Part shown: piece after piece, positions 38,095 through 49,064 of the stretch
How positions within the stretch are numbered: the first letter of the stretch is position 1
Layout of the letters: every line of letters begins with the position of its first letter
DNA from: Sweltsa coloradensis
Taxonomy: Eukaryota; Arthropoda; Insecta; Plecoptera; Chloroperlidae
DNA length: 64,000 nucleotides
Assembly: GCA_024449915.1 (NCBI GenBank)
Contig: JAMZAV010000444.1
Span: 496,001-560,000 of the forward strand
Direction: 5' to 3'
Notes under the pieces: generated by a model
Told to the model about the DNA's origin: nothing
Seen by the model: only the letters and a program-made list of their open reading frames with translations
The model's database searches: none
Program-made: the position numbers and the translations under genes

Positions 38095-38465
38095 CACACA
38101 CATAACAAAAACTTGTAGAAATACAGCCAAACCTTACACACTCAAAAGGAATGAGATCTAAAAAAGGGCCAAGCTCATCTACCCTTCCACATAAACGTAC
38201 AGTGTCCCATAACAGCATCCTCGAAAAGCTTGGCAAAATAGAATTTGCATGTTATTACGTTTAAATTAATTAGAAAAAAAGAACTTGGATAAACTATTAC
38301 GTTAAATTAATAATCGCAAATTCTATTTTGCCAAGCTTTTCGAGGATGCTGTTATGGGACACTGTACGTTTATGTGGAAGGGTAGATGGGCCCTTTTTTA
38401 GATCTCATTCCTTTTGAGTGTGTAAGGTTTGGCTGTATTTCTACAAGTTTTTGTTATGTGTGTGT
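38095..38465. repeat. Right terminal hairpin of the compound palindrome
   Basis: The arms 38095-38248 and 38316-38465 form a second long hairpin. Its loop is the reverse complement of the loop at 34721-34785, so this hairpin is an inverted copy of the left one. It lacks about 20 bases near the arm position that reads CATTTGCGCATTCTTAATTC in the left hairpin. Confidence 0.85.
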
Positions 38466-40234
38466 ACGATGTACGATAATTCGTATACTCTGTACCATAG
38501 AGGGTTATCCCATCTTTCCGATCCACTTATATATTCTTATTCTTTGCGTCATTGACTTTTTCTATCAAAAAGTCTGCTCTTGTGTAGTTTAGTGCTACCC
38601 CAAGAAGAAAGCCGTGAAGATGGTGGACACACGTAAACCACGAATATGACGCAACCTAAGAGACATCCCTATGGCAACTCTTTTATCCGTGTATTATACA
38701 AGTTCCCTGGGCTCGAGCCGAGGGATTAAATAATACCTTCGTGATTTATGTGTAAAGAAGAGAAAAATCCTGCAGTTACAAAGCGCCGTTCTTCCTACTA
38801 TAACACTTCCCAAAGACATAGATAGTACTTGAATGCGGGTGAGAGAGTGGCCATGCCGGAACCGACGCCACGTACGTTTTATTCTTCCGGAGCCTCCTAA
38901 ACTAGCGAAGGCACGCACGGATTGCGTGAGAGTTGAGAAGGTTAGAAGTGCCTGAAAGGGCATTATTTTATATTTGCTACAAATTCACACACTATTGGCT
39001 ATGTTCAAAACTAATCATACCAATTTGATTAATTGATTATGCATTACATAAATACATCGAAAGAAATTAAACAGGCGGATGTATAGCTCAAGCGCATCTG
39101 ATGATCCTGACTGAAAGTTACTCTACGCGAATGACATTCCTATCACAATAACGTAGCTCAAAATATTAAGTAAGACATTATCACATCTGAATAGCGGCAT
39201 GCAGTTTCCTCTGGACAGGTTTTCCGCGAGAAATTTTAAAAAAAGTTAAAAGCATTCCACGCCGAGAAAACCTTGTAGCAAAAGTAGATTACGAACATAA
39301 AATCATTCATTAATCGTATTCTTTGAGATAGGAAGTACTTATATCATGCGTTACATATTGACATTGAGCTGCCTGTGTGACATTTGTGGATATTATACCC
39401 TCACAGGGCACATTGTGAAGGGTTGCAAATCGAGATTGTTCATTTTATTTTAATTGAGCCCATACACCAAATAAGTTGGGTAACAAAAAAACTTTCCTTG
39501 AGGATGACCTTGCTAATGGCACATTTTTCACCGGTTATAGCTAGAAAATATCCATCGTTCTTCTCTCACGTGGCAAGTATAAGATAATTGCTGCAATCGC
39601 CAGTAGAAAGGGTTTCGGGGATCGGAATTGGATCCGTCCGAGTTTGTCTTGTCTTTGATGATTTGGGCAATAAAAGGCGAGTGTGTCGGTGACGAGGACA
39701 GAAAGGGCCCCCCTAGGACCTAACGCAAGTTCCGGCCAACTCCGCGCGAACAACGACCACGAATTAAATTGAAAAAAGTTCCACACCGCGGAAACGAAAG
39801 ATTTAACTGCGAACAGACGTTGAAGCGTCCGAGGAAGTTTACAAGGACCTAACACGGAATAAAACATTTATTGTACCCTGGTCACTAAGCGGGGGCAGAC
39901 TTAGACACGAACAGTCCGAGAGAAAGTAGTTCGAACTTCGAAGTACTTTTGTTACTTTGTAATGAAGTTAAACTTAAAATTACAATCAATTTACCAACGA
40001 TATGTGGGAGCTAATTTTTTTTTAAATTACTAACTATTTAACTACATAGACTAGTAATAACAATAATATTTATAATAATTATTAAAGTATTGACTTTTCA
40101 TGCATTATTTTAAAACTAATGACTTTCTGTGGTTTTTCGGAATTCATCCTTGAATCGGTCCAAGTAATAAGCTATACTTAACTTGGACCAATTTTCAAAT
40201 ACATAATAATAAGTACATAATTTTAAATACAATT
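38466..40234. other. Intron 1 sequence
   Basis: Includes a slightly GC-richer stretch at 39600-39900 with a 108-codon minus-strand frame that shows no domain. I see no supported gene or repeat. Confidence 0.45.
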
Positions 40235-40370
40235 CAGAAGTTTCAGTCTCGATGGTCTAGTTGGCTAAGGCGCCTACCTGGAATGTGGGAGACTCGGGTT
40301 CGAACCCCGATCGGGATGGATTTTTTAGCTTCTGAACTGTATTAAATATTAACAATTCCACCGACAGAAG
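40235..40370 (+). mobile_element. tRNA-derived SINE, family B
   Basis: 40246-40318 folds as a complete 73-base tRNA-like cloverleaf: 7-bp acceptor stem with two G-U pairs, 4-bp D stem, 5-bp anticodon stem with loop CTGGAAT, and 5-bp T stem with loop TTCGAAC. The anticodon would be GGA (Ser), but the variable loop has only four bases, unlike a real tRNA-Ser. Near-identical heads at 47689-47761 and 53574-53647, each flanked by 'AACTTCTGA'-type sequence, show it is a dispersed SINE and not a tRNA gene. Confidence 0.75.
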
Positions 40371-41749
40371 TGTTTCCCGACCAACCAAATCGAGAAATAT
40401 GTACATACATGGACGTTTTTTTGTAATCGTTCCGTTTCGTCGATGTGGTTCTTTTTCGTATTTACAAAGAACTTGAATCTTAGAAACGTTGACGAATATG
40501 AGAAAGAACCACAACGAAGAAACACCCCGATTACAAAATATCTCATCAATACGTCACTTGTCATTAAAGTTTTGACATACACGTATAGGAAACCATCGGT
40601 CCAGGCAATACTTGCCAGTGTAGGTATAGAGTGTTATTTTATGATAAAATTAATTCCTATCACCTTTGTCACCAAGAAAACTATTGTAATCTTTTAGTCT
40701 GGATTGCCGGTGGCTGGTATCAAACCAGAAGTCTCCTAAATATGAGTAGCCTAACTAAAAAGGATTTTTTTTAAACTTAGAGGATATTTATTGAGATAGC
40801 GCCATCTGTATGATAAATAAGAGATTTTTTCAAATCATACCCCTCTGGCAGTATTTCGCAAAATAATAACCAACGAACCTAATATTTTTACTCAAACTAT
40901 TATGCTTAGATGGATCTCTCACTCAATTTAGTAGATTTCTTTGTCCAAACGTTTGTGAAATACCAATGATATTTTAAATTTGATTGCCTTGACAGCTTTT
41001 GATCTGTGATATGAATGAGTAAAACTGAATATAATTGCGCCAACAAAAAGTAGCGCATGCATGCTGGGAACCGGAAAGTAGTACTGACAAACCCCACGCT
41101 GTGCGAAATAGAGGTTTGATTGACATCCGGCCACATTTTTCGATATTACTTCCCGTATATGATTGCGTCATTACCAGCCTGCGATCGCATTGTGCTCTGC
41201 GTAATGGTGTTTTTATCGGCTCGATCTCATCAATGTAGAGAGAAGACTATTTGTTTAGTTAATTACACTACGCACAGTTAATTATGAGAGACGTATCCGT
41301 AGACACAGGTAGGCTTCATAAATCAGCTGGCGGAGAGAAACATCGGCCTGTAAGTTGAGCCCGATAGCCGAGGCTTCGCCAGGGCGGGCATGTATCACGC
41401 CTGGTTGACCAATTGCGAACAACTCCCCTAAATAATCCCGTCAAGGAAGGTGGGGGGTTAGAAGGAAGGGTTGTTGGGACCAAAAGTGCTGCCTCGATTT
41501 CATTAATTTAGCTAATTAAGAGGATCTGGTGGCTGCTCTTCGAACGAGAGGAGAAAACCTGATTCCGAGCAGTGTTGCGATTTAATGGCTTCTTCGGATC
41601 GTGGAACACATGATTCTGTATGAGCGAACATTAATCAGAAAAATACACTTTTTGGAAGAAAATGCCCGTTAAAGCGTCCACTTTATTTTTACCTGATGAT
41701 CTGGCCATCTTCAGCTGTATATTTCATTTTTTTCAAATTAAAAAAAAAT
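40371..41749. other. Intron 1 sequence
   Basis: A short family C SINE scrap is visible at about 40700-40735. The 41320-41600 stretch is more GC-rich but has no usable open frame. I see nothing else. Confidence 0.45.
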
Positions 41750-42080
41750 CGTATTTAAAGTCTACCCACTCAGTCAATAAATTGACATTTAGTAGGAGAC
41801 TTTAATTTAAAGCAAACTAATTGCCAAACTAGTAGGCGCCGACGCCTTAGACGAGCGAACAATGGCCAAATAGAGACTGGTATTTTAGAAAGGAAACACG
41901 TACTAAACACGTTGGACACGATTCAACCCGCGGGCGACGCCAGAATTAACAAGGCTTATTCGAAACAGCTATAGAATTATAATGTCTCGCTGCTAGAACG
42001 TCACCAAAGTCACCGTTTACATATTCCTACGCCAAAGAATGAATGGACATTAAAATTATTTCACATCAGAAGCTAACAAT
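41750..42080 (-). mobile_element. tRNA-derived SINE, family A, degenerate
   Basis: Contains the reversed family 3' end (GTCTACCCACTCAGTCAATA), 'CGCCGACGCCTTAGACGAGCG' and 'AAGTCACCGTTTACA' in order. The tRNA-like head is missing. Confidence 0.65.
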
Positions 42081-43322
42081 TTATGGACACTTACTAATGG
42101 GCCAATGAGGTAAGGTGTTCGGGTAGTTTAGTAAAGAATGTTCTATAGGGCTGCTAGAAGCAAGTACCCACAACCTGCATCGCCCATGACTGAGGTAAAC
42201 CTTGTTGGTTGGTTGGTGTTGAAGCAGAGAGTCAGCGACCTCCCGAATCAGAAGGTCGCCATGCTAATTTTTAGCGCTTTCAAATTTCTCAGCCAATTTT
42301 AGTCACATCTATTTGTGATTTTATATAATTGTATAAAAAATTAATTATGAAGGCGCACCTATCATAGCACTTTTCCATTCATTATAGAAAATAAACACAA
42401 AATAAATTGCATATATATATATATTATATATATATAATAGGAGAGAGAGAGAGAGAGAGAGAGAGAAAATTAGATAGAGTGGAGAATTATGACCGAACAG
42501 TTGGTGCGTCCTAAATCCAAATAATCTCAACTAAAGAAGACGACATTCACGATGACAAATACGATAGCAACCACTTAACCCAAATAACTATACATTTTGT
42601 GATTTTCTTACTGACGTCCTTCATTATCAAGTAAACCAAGTTGTATACAAATTTACTGATTTATGGCTGCAGGACAAGGAACGCGCCGGACATCAAATCA
42701 CGCTGGCTTCCTCTTCTTTGTCATTGAGCTGGAGAAGAACTGATGCAATTGAAGATGAACTTTATCTTCGTCTTCGGGTTCGAATCGTGAATTAGTTCGG
42801 GAAAACACGATTCCTTGGAACGATCCTGAGCGGATACCTCGGGTGCGCCGGAAAAACGTCGTAAAACCCAACTTTACGGCCAATCCACTCAAAGTTTACC
42901 TTTGTTGCCTCCTTGATCCCCCCCCCCCCAAGATCCAAACAAAAGACAACCATATGATTTGAGTTCGAGATCGAATTATTAGGAACGTAATTCAAACTTT
43001 AAATATCAGCAGTTTTGTTTCGTTAAGTTGGTATAACGCGAATGAATAAATCAAATCCTATTATGGTTTGTACGACCAGTGTACCAACGTCCAGTTACCA
43101 GAATTAAAACATTATTTATGAACATTTTACTCTAAAATCGCTGCGTTGATTTATGATAACATGTACCGTTTATAATCTGTTTGGCGCATGAAATACAGAC
43201 TTATGTATTTGATACTTTATGATTAGAGAATTGTTTAGTGGATCAAATATTACCAGCAATGCCGTATCATCACAAACAGGTGGTTTATATTAAAATCCCA
43301 CTGCAATGTTTTGTGTCGGGGA
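42081..43322. other. Intron 1 sequence with SINE scraps
   Basis: A family C fragment (GACCTCCCGAATCAGAAGG) is seen near 42240. A region near 42500-42535 resembles the flank of family B SINEs. No coding exon is supported. Confidence 0.45.
42411..42467. repeat. AT and GA dinucleotide microsatellites
   Basis: Adjacent (AT)n (42411-42438) and (GA)n (about 42440-42467) tracts. Confidence 0.9.
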
Positions 43323-43720
43323 AATAAATAAATAAATAAATTGTATTTAGAGTCTACCCACTCAGTTATATAACTGATTTTCAGTGGGGGACTTTCAATC
43401 AAAGACCAAACCAAAATGTAGGCTCCGACGCAATAGACAAGTGAGCGATTACCAATCAAAGATCGATATTTTTAATAGGAAATATAGCAATCAGTGGTAT
43501 GGACAGTGCGAACACCCGCGTATCAACGCCGAATCAACAAGGCCGATTCAGAACAACTGTGAATTCATTATGTGCTTCGTTGCTAGGACGGCTCCAAATT
43601 CGCCGTTTACAAACTCCTAAGACAAGAACTGATGGACTTAAGTCCAAATCAGAAGTTAAAAAACTTCTGACTTTAGCGGGAATCGAACCCTGAATTTTCT
43701 GCATTGAAAAAACAACGAAG
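43323..43720 (-). mobile_element. tRNA-derived SINE, family A, head damaged
   Basis: Very similar to the copy at 33785-34218 across the body. The A-box part of the head is deleted: CTGCATTG runs directly into AAAAAACAACGAAG. Confidence 0.8.
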
Positions 43721-45300
43721 TAATGATTGTGTTTTGCGATTTGAAGTGTAGGGTACATAAACACTAAGATAATTGGTTTCCCTCCAATGTATTTCCAGAG
43801 GAACTCTAATTAAGACAATTAAAAGCGAAAGTGTGTATAGTTTAACGAGAGACTATTAGGGCACATTTACGGTTTTCGTTATATCTTGAGTTCGAGACAT
43901 ATTATCGCCTATTATAAGTTTTGATTGGTTGGTGAACACTTTTTACTGTAAGTTCAATTCCAATTTGTAACTAGATTCTCATTGGTCGAGTGCCAAGCAA
44001 AGCAATCATCAGTTTGAATTCAGTTGGCCAAGTGTAAGAAATGTTATTCTCCTCAGTAGAGTCGCGAGCTCGAAGCGGATTAAAAGTTTATTCTCTTCCA
44101 AGACGAAGCATGTGGTGCAAATTCTTTAAGATTGTCAGTTGCAGTAGCAGAAGTTAGTGCTCGGAATGTATAGGTTTCAGCTATATCACTCTTAAGGCTT
44201 TCAGTTTTTTTTCGGGTAAACGGTTAATAACATCGGAATAATATTTCACAAAAAACGTTAATAAAGGATCAATCTATAACATCCATTACGCGTATCTTTA
44301 AAATAATCCATCGGTTTTGAATTTTTTTTAAATCTACATAATTTACTCAATTTTGGTGAACTTCGGGAACTAATTCCAAGTGTACGTACAGAATTTTTAA
44401 CGCAAATTTTCATACTGAATTTCAACGTTTAAATCAATGTGAACGCGCAGGTAAATTTAAGATGAACGGTTTGGTGAGAATTTCCTGAATTGAGATCCAT
44501 GTTTTCCATTTTCCATTTTTTCACGTTTTGGACTTACCTCTCGCATTGATTTTTCAATGCTAATTCTTGGTAATTAAGTGTGGATATCAATATAAAGGAA
44601 CTTATTAATATTCATGCAAAATTTGGTAATGATATATCAAACCGTTCAAGCTGCAATCGTCAACACCTGAGCGCGCGCATTTGAGTTGGGTCAAGCTCAG
44701 CGATCCCTCTTAAGATTGTCTCATAGTGTCCAACGAAACTATTTTGATATGTTATACAACGTATTTATGTTGTGTGAGATTTGGATTGCAATATTTTACA
44801 TTATTACTTCCTATAAAGATTTAAATTTTGTACTAAACGCACATACTTTATGCAATTTTCACAAGAAAATCATCTTAGATGAAATTATATGGAAATTAAT
44901 CTAGGGAAAAAAATCGATCTCAGGGGGAGGGTATCATACCACGGTCTTAATATTCTTAGATATTATTTAGAATAACTTAAACTGCCTTCTGAATGGTTCA
45001 TAGAGAATATATCCACATGAAACTTTCACACTTTTCATAAAAAAAAACTTCGCAGAAATTTCCCCTTGTGTTCCTTCTTTGAATGGTTCAATAAACAGAT
45101 TTACTCAAAACAAAAATCTTCTGTATTTTCTTAACAACCATTCAAACGCTCAAACACGCGGATAAAGTTTGTGAACTGGAAAATGTCTTCCTACTTTTTG
45201 AAAAACAACATTTTCCATTGAGGTACGCGATTTAATAAAGCCATGATAAAACAGAGATTTGAAACTTTCCCATCTTCATAATAATATTCACCTTCCATAA
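43721..45300. other. Intron 1 sequence
   Basis: AT-rich with no supported feature. Confidence 0.5.
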
Positions 45301-45358
45301 TTGGATGAGCGAAGCGAAGACTTCAATTTCACTGACCCCCAAAAAATTTAGCTCGGGT

Positions 45359-45395
<37 letters not shown>

Positions 45396-46085
45396 TTTGT
45401 TTTTTTGTCTGTTTGTTAACTCTCTACCAGGCAAACGGCATATCCGATCTTGATGAAAATTTGACAGGACCTTCGAAATCTCTGAACTTAGAAGTGTATT
45501 GTTTTTGGGTACAATCGAAGAAATATTTCTCATGAATATCGTACTTTTACGATTTTTTTCGATTTTTAGTGCGATATTTTCTTGACATTTGGGTTAATTC
45601 TGACCAAACGGGTGGGGCTACAACGTTCATATTATACATGGACATTAAGGTTATGGTGATGTAGTACCTTTTGAAAGAAAAAATTGAAAAAGTTAGCCAA
45701 AATCCATAGAAATAAAGCTTTTAATATAAGTTTTTTGATTTTTTGTGCGATATTTTCGTGCCATTTGGGCCAATTCTGACCAAACTGGTGGGGCTACAAC
45801 GTTCATATTATACATGGACATTAAGATTATGGTGATGTAGTACCTTTTAAAAAGAAAAAGTTTAAATAGTTAGCCAAAATCTATAGAAATAAAGCTTTTA
45901 TATAAGTTTTTTACGGAAAATAATACCAATTGACAGGTAACAAAAGAAACTTGACAACAATCAGCTACAATGCGTATTGCGTAGGCAGCAAAACAAAGAA
46001 CTTGCAAAAGTAAAGATATCCCATGCAAACTAAACATTTTTAAAAGCTCATCCATCAACGCGGCGGGACTTTAGCGTTTTCCTAG
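45301..46085 (+). mobile_element. Helitron-like element with internal tandem repeat
   Basis: It starts TTGGATGAGCGAAGCGAAG after an A. It ends GCTCATCCATCAACGCGG ... TTTTCCTAG (CTAG at 46082-46085) followed by T. A 35-base poly-T lies at 45360-45394. Two tandem copies of a block of about 170 bp, beginning 'AATTCTGACCAAAC', lie at about 45594-45905. This block is homologous to about 130 bp in each arm of the compound palindrome at 34546-38465. Confidence 0.8.
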
Positions 46086-46926
46086 TTATATCTAAACTTA
46101 TTATACTCTCCGTCTCAGGGAATAACCATTCCACACTTTCATTTAAGTGAATCGAAAAGCAACACGAACAGATGTTTTCACAGCTGGATTGGCGCGGAGC
46201 CAGAACGTTAGGTAACCAACCATGCCGCAAATACTACTTGGGAATGGGATTTCACTTGAAATGTCTAACAAACCGACTTTGAGAAACGTTTAGTTACAGC
46301 AAAACTCAATAATTCACATCTTTCTTAGAAATTCTCCAGTGTAAGAAAGACCTGGTAACGGTCGCAAATATATCAGAGAAAGAAGGAAAATTGATTTTCC
46401 ATCAAATAACCGATCAGCCAAGAATATTAAACTAAAACAAAGACAACAACACGGGGTTAACCCTGCAGACATGATGTACATGATTATGGACATCATGACC
46501 GGGTAAATGATAGTTTTTTCAGTTTTGCCACATTATTATTATTTTTTGGTGGATTTAAAAAAAAATCAATGAGACGAATAGTACCTTTATTAAATAAGAT
46601 TGAAAATACACAACCTCAAGGAATGTGAAAATTTTAGATTGTCCCGGAAATGCAATATATTTGTAGTATTCTTGTCTTATGAGATACAAAAGTCTAAAAT
46701 ATGCAAAAAAAATCAGAAAAATCTCTTTTTAGTGATGCACTTAAAATTCTTAAAATTCTTCTCGGAAAATGGGTTCAGACGAGGCCAAAATAACGGTTAC
46801 TGAAGGAAAATTTAAATGCTATCACCACCACCCCTTGACGAAATATCATGTGCCGGATGTTATTTTTTTAAATATGGTCACCCTATAGTGAGCAAGTTGT
46901 GACTCATCAACTTCTTCTTCTTCCAG
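46086..46926. other. Intron 1, distal end
   Basis: AT-rich. It ends in a pyrimidine tract CTTCTTCTTCTTCCAG that serves as the acceptor for the next exon. Confidence 0.6.
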
Positions 46927-47133
46927 CAGCTCGTGGCCTCCAACTGCTGCTCCCCGGCAACTTCACTGCCCTAAGTGGTGACTTCAGAGTAGGCTTAAAC
47001 CTCACCGACCTCGAGGTCCCCGGCCGGCTGCAGATCGTCAGGATAACAGGCGCAACAATGGCCGTCTTGGGATCGACACCTGTTGCCAACAATTCAGACG
47101 AGGGTTCGCTGCCGTGTAAACTAGTCAATCAAG
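46927..47133 (+). CDS. Second coding exon of the secreted or membrane protein gene
   Basis: The acceptor TTCTTCTTCCAG is followed at once by CAG, so exon start may be 46927 or, three bases later, 46930 (a NAGNAG acceptor adding or removing one alanine). It joins the signal-peptide exon in frame (phase 1) and ends at donor AAG|GTGAGA, also phase 1. It encodes about 69 residues after the signal sequence, including three N-glycosylation sequons (Asn-Phe-Thr, Asn-Leu-Thr, Asn-Asn-Ser), one cysteine (SLPC) and a beta-rich look (GDFRVGLNLTDLEVPGRLQI), fitting a folded extracellular domain. CG-rich codons contrast with the flanks. I do not recognise the family with confidence. Confidence 0.65.
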
Positions 47134-47191
47134 GTGAGAAAATACATCACCAAGGAACTGTGACCTTGACTACCGTACTTGAAGGTCGGCT
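47134..47191. other. Start of intron 2
   Basis: Sequence between the exon donor and the start of the tandem-duplicated block. The next visible exon is at 62568, and its phase does not match this donor, so at least one exon (coding length 2 mod 3) should lie between them. Confidence 0.5.
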
Positions 47192-47379
47192 GTTTCCGGC
47201 GCAACTTTTGAGTGTGACACAATGATTTATTTATTTATTTTAGATCGAAGTTTGTATCCTATATCATCGATTACTCGCAAGTAGGTTGTTTAAACTGAGG
47301 TTTCATCAAAAAAAACTAACATTATTACAAAACAAGTCAAAATATAAACATAAATAAATTATGGGTTGATTATCGGTCC

Positions 47380-47576
47380 GATGAGAGAAATGAATCACAA
47401 GAAACGCACCCTGGGCGCGTCGAATATGATTAATTTCTCCAGACGGTCAGAGTATTGCAACGCAAGGAAATCTCCTCGCGACCAGACGCAGAGTAAGATC
47501 TTATAGTAACTCTCGCACATAGCTATGATCTTCTTGTAGGATCGTGGATCAGCAGCACTTGTGGGAGACTTCAAGG
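47380..47576 (-). pseudogene. F-box/LRR pseudogene fragment 1
   Basis: The stretch 47421-47540 aligns with the LRR codons of the intact genes near residues 245-285 (compare GAATATGATTAATTTCTCC with GAAGATGAATAATTCCTCC in the gene at 49065). It then jumps to sequence matching the F-box start (CAGCACTTGTGGGAGACTT, about residues 41-50) and into 5' flank sequence. Most of the gene is deleted. The same deletion is present in the fragment at 52840-53276, so it happened before the unit duplicated. Confidence 0.7.
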
Positions 47577-47688
47577 TCCGCTAGGAGTGGGTTAATTTTG
47601 CTCCCGGCACTCCACTCACTTGGAGATTCAGTAGATCTTGGTCAATTTTGCTTTGGTAATATTTAATACTATTCAGAGGATAAAATTC

Positions 47689-47761
47689 TATCCCGATCGG
47701 GGTTCAAACCCGAGACTCCCACATTCCAGGTAGGCGCCTTAGCCAACTAGACCACCGAGAC
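47689..47761 (-). mobile_element. tRNA-derived SINE head, family B
   Basis: A 73-base tRNA-like cloverleaf, almost identical to 40246-40318, on the minus strand. It occupies the same place as 53574-53647 in the other duplication unit, so it was inserted before the duplication. Confidence 0.75.
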
Positions 47762-48013
47762 GGTAACTATTTAACTTCTGAACTGGAGTTGCATTATAGA
47801 TATGAATTTGGTGTTTGTTGAAATATCTCTCTAGAGCGATGGCCGACTTATTATTTAACCCGGGGAGGGATAGGAAGTTGGACGACCTCCCCAACGGGGA
47901 AACTTCTTTATCGACTCTGCTAATACAAACTTCTTATGATTTTCATGTTAAATACGTTTGTGGTATCACTTCGCCAATGTTAAATATCATAAAGATGTGT
48001 TGCTGATTTACAA

Positions 48014-48778
48014 CTCGATGAGCGTAGCGAGAGAAGCGAAGATTCCATTTCACTTCACTGGAGAGAAAAAATCCGTTTTTTTTCTTCATTTTTTTCTGTT
48101 TGAATTATTGTGTGTTTGTTAACACGATTCCGGCTAAACCGATACTCAAATTGCGATGAAATTTTATGGAGAACTTAGAAATCTCTAAACTTAGAACTGC
48201 CTTGTTTTTGAGCGCAATCGGAAAATTATTTCTCATGACAATTGCAATTTTACGATTTTTTTTCGATTTTTTTAAAAAATTTCTTCGACTTATTACACCC
48301 CTACATGCTTTATCCGATTTTTATCATTTTTCCTCAGAACCTTAATTTGATGAATTAAGATATTCGTGTGAAATTTGAGCGCAATCGAAAATTATTTCTC
48401 ACGAATATGTTTTTTAAAACAATTCTTTGACTTATAACACCTACATGCTTTAACTTATTGTAGCCTAATGATTTTTTTACATAACCTTAATTTGATGAAT
48501 TAATATATTCGTGTCAAATTTGAGCGCAATTGAATAATTATTTCTTTTAAAAATCGCAATTTTACGATTTTGTCTTTTTTTTAAATTACGATTAATTAAA
48601 AAAAAAATTATGGTAAGTTAATTTTTTATTTCATTTAAATTAATTTTAAAAAAATTCTTCGACTTAGTAATGATTTTTTCACAGAACAGCAGAAAACCCG
48701 CATAACACATGGCAGCTCAATGCACCAATTACGTTCATCCAACAACGCGCCTCAAAAAGCGTTTGCGAAGCTTCCTAG
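48014..48778 (+). mobile_element. Helitron-like element absent from the sister duplication unit
   Basis: It starts CTCGATGAGCGTAGCG (a variant of TTGGATGAGCG) and ends GTTCATCCAACAACGC ... CTTCCTAG, followed by T. The matching place in unit 2 (about 53870-53905) has no element, giving an empty site: flanks TGTTGCTG...ACAA on the left and TCTTATT...GATCAAAC on the right join without an obvious target duplication. It is non-coding. Confidence 0.8.
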
Positions 48779-48926
48779 TCTTATTAATTGCGTTGATCAA
48801 ACACATCATACACGAATAACACCGTTTTAGTATAGAGAAACTTGAGTGCAGCAACACACCGTCAAAAGATTAATAGAACATTTCAATGACATTCAACACA
48901 AAAGACCTTGCAAAAGTTTTTAAATT

Positions 48927-48932
48927 TTTATT
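48927..48932 (-). promoter_or_regulatory. Polyadenylation signal of the first F-box/LRR gene
   Basis: AATAAA on the minus strand, about 130 bases past the stop codon. The equivalent signal is kept at 54037-54042 in the paralogue. Confidence 0.55.
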
Positions 48933-49064
48933 GTGGCGTGTGAAGGCTTAAAGATAAAAAGTTTCAAAGTCTCCTTAAAAGACTCATATAATTTGGTGAT
49001 GCAAATTTTCCGACAACGAACAAACTACTACATAATAAACAAGAGGCATTACGTAAACCTGATT

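Larger units (their letters stand above)
34546..38465. mobile_element. 3.9-kb compound palindrome, foldback-like element
   Basis: The two halves are inverted copies. Segment 34546-35142 pairs with 37910-38465, and 35496-36286 pairs with 36383-37172, around a 96-bp centre (36287-36382). Left-only DNA (35143-35495) and right-only DNA (37173-37909) interrupt the arms. Each outer end is itself a long hairpin. The outermost sequence on both sides is ACACACACATAAC. No frame encodes a recognisable transposase. Arms near 35992-36034 and 36643-36693 have different short tandem repeats at the equivalent place. It resembles foldback or long-TIR DNA elements; an inverted duplication of host DNA is an alternative. 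Confidence 0.7.

Noticed and set aside
40246..40318. A tRNA-Ser(GGA) gene
   Set aside because: The fold is good, but the variable loop is far too short for a tRNA-Ser, and the sequence is dispersed with SINE-like flanks in three places.
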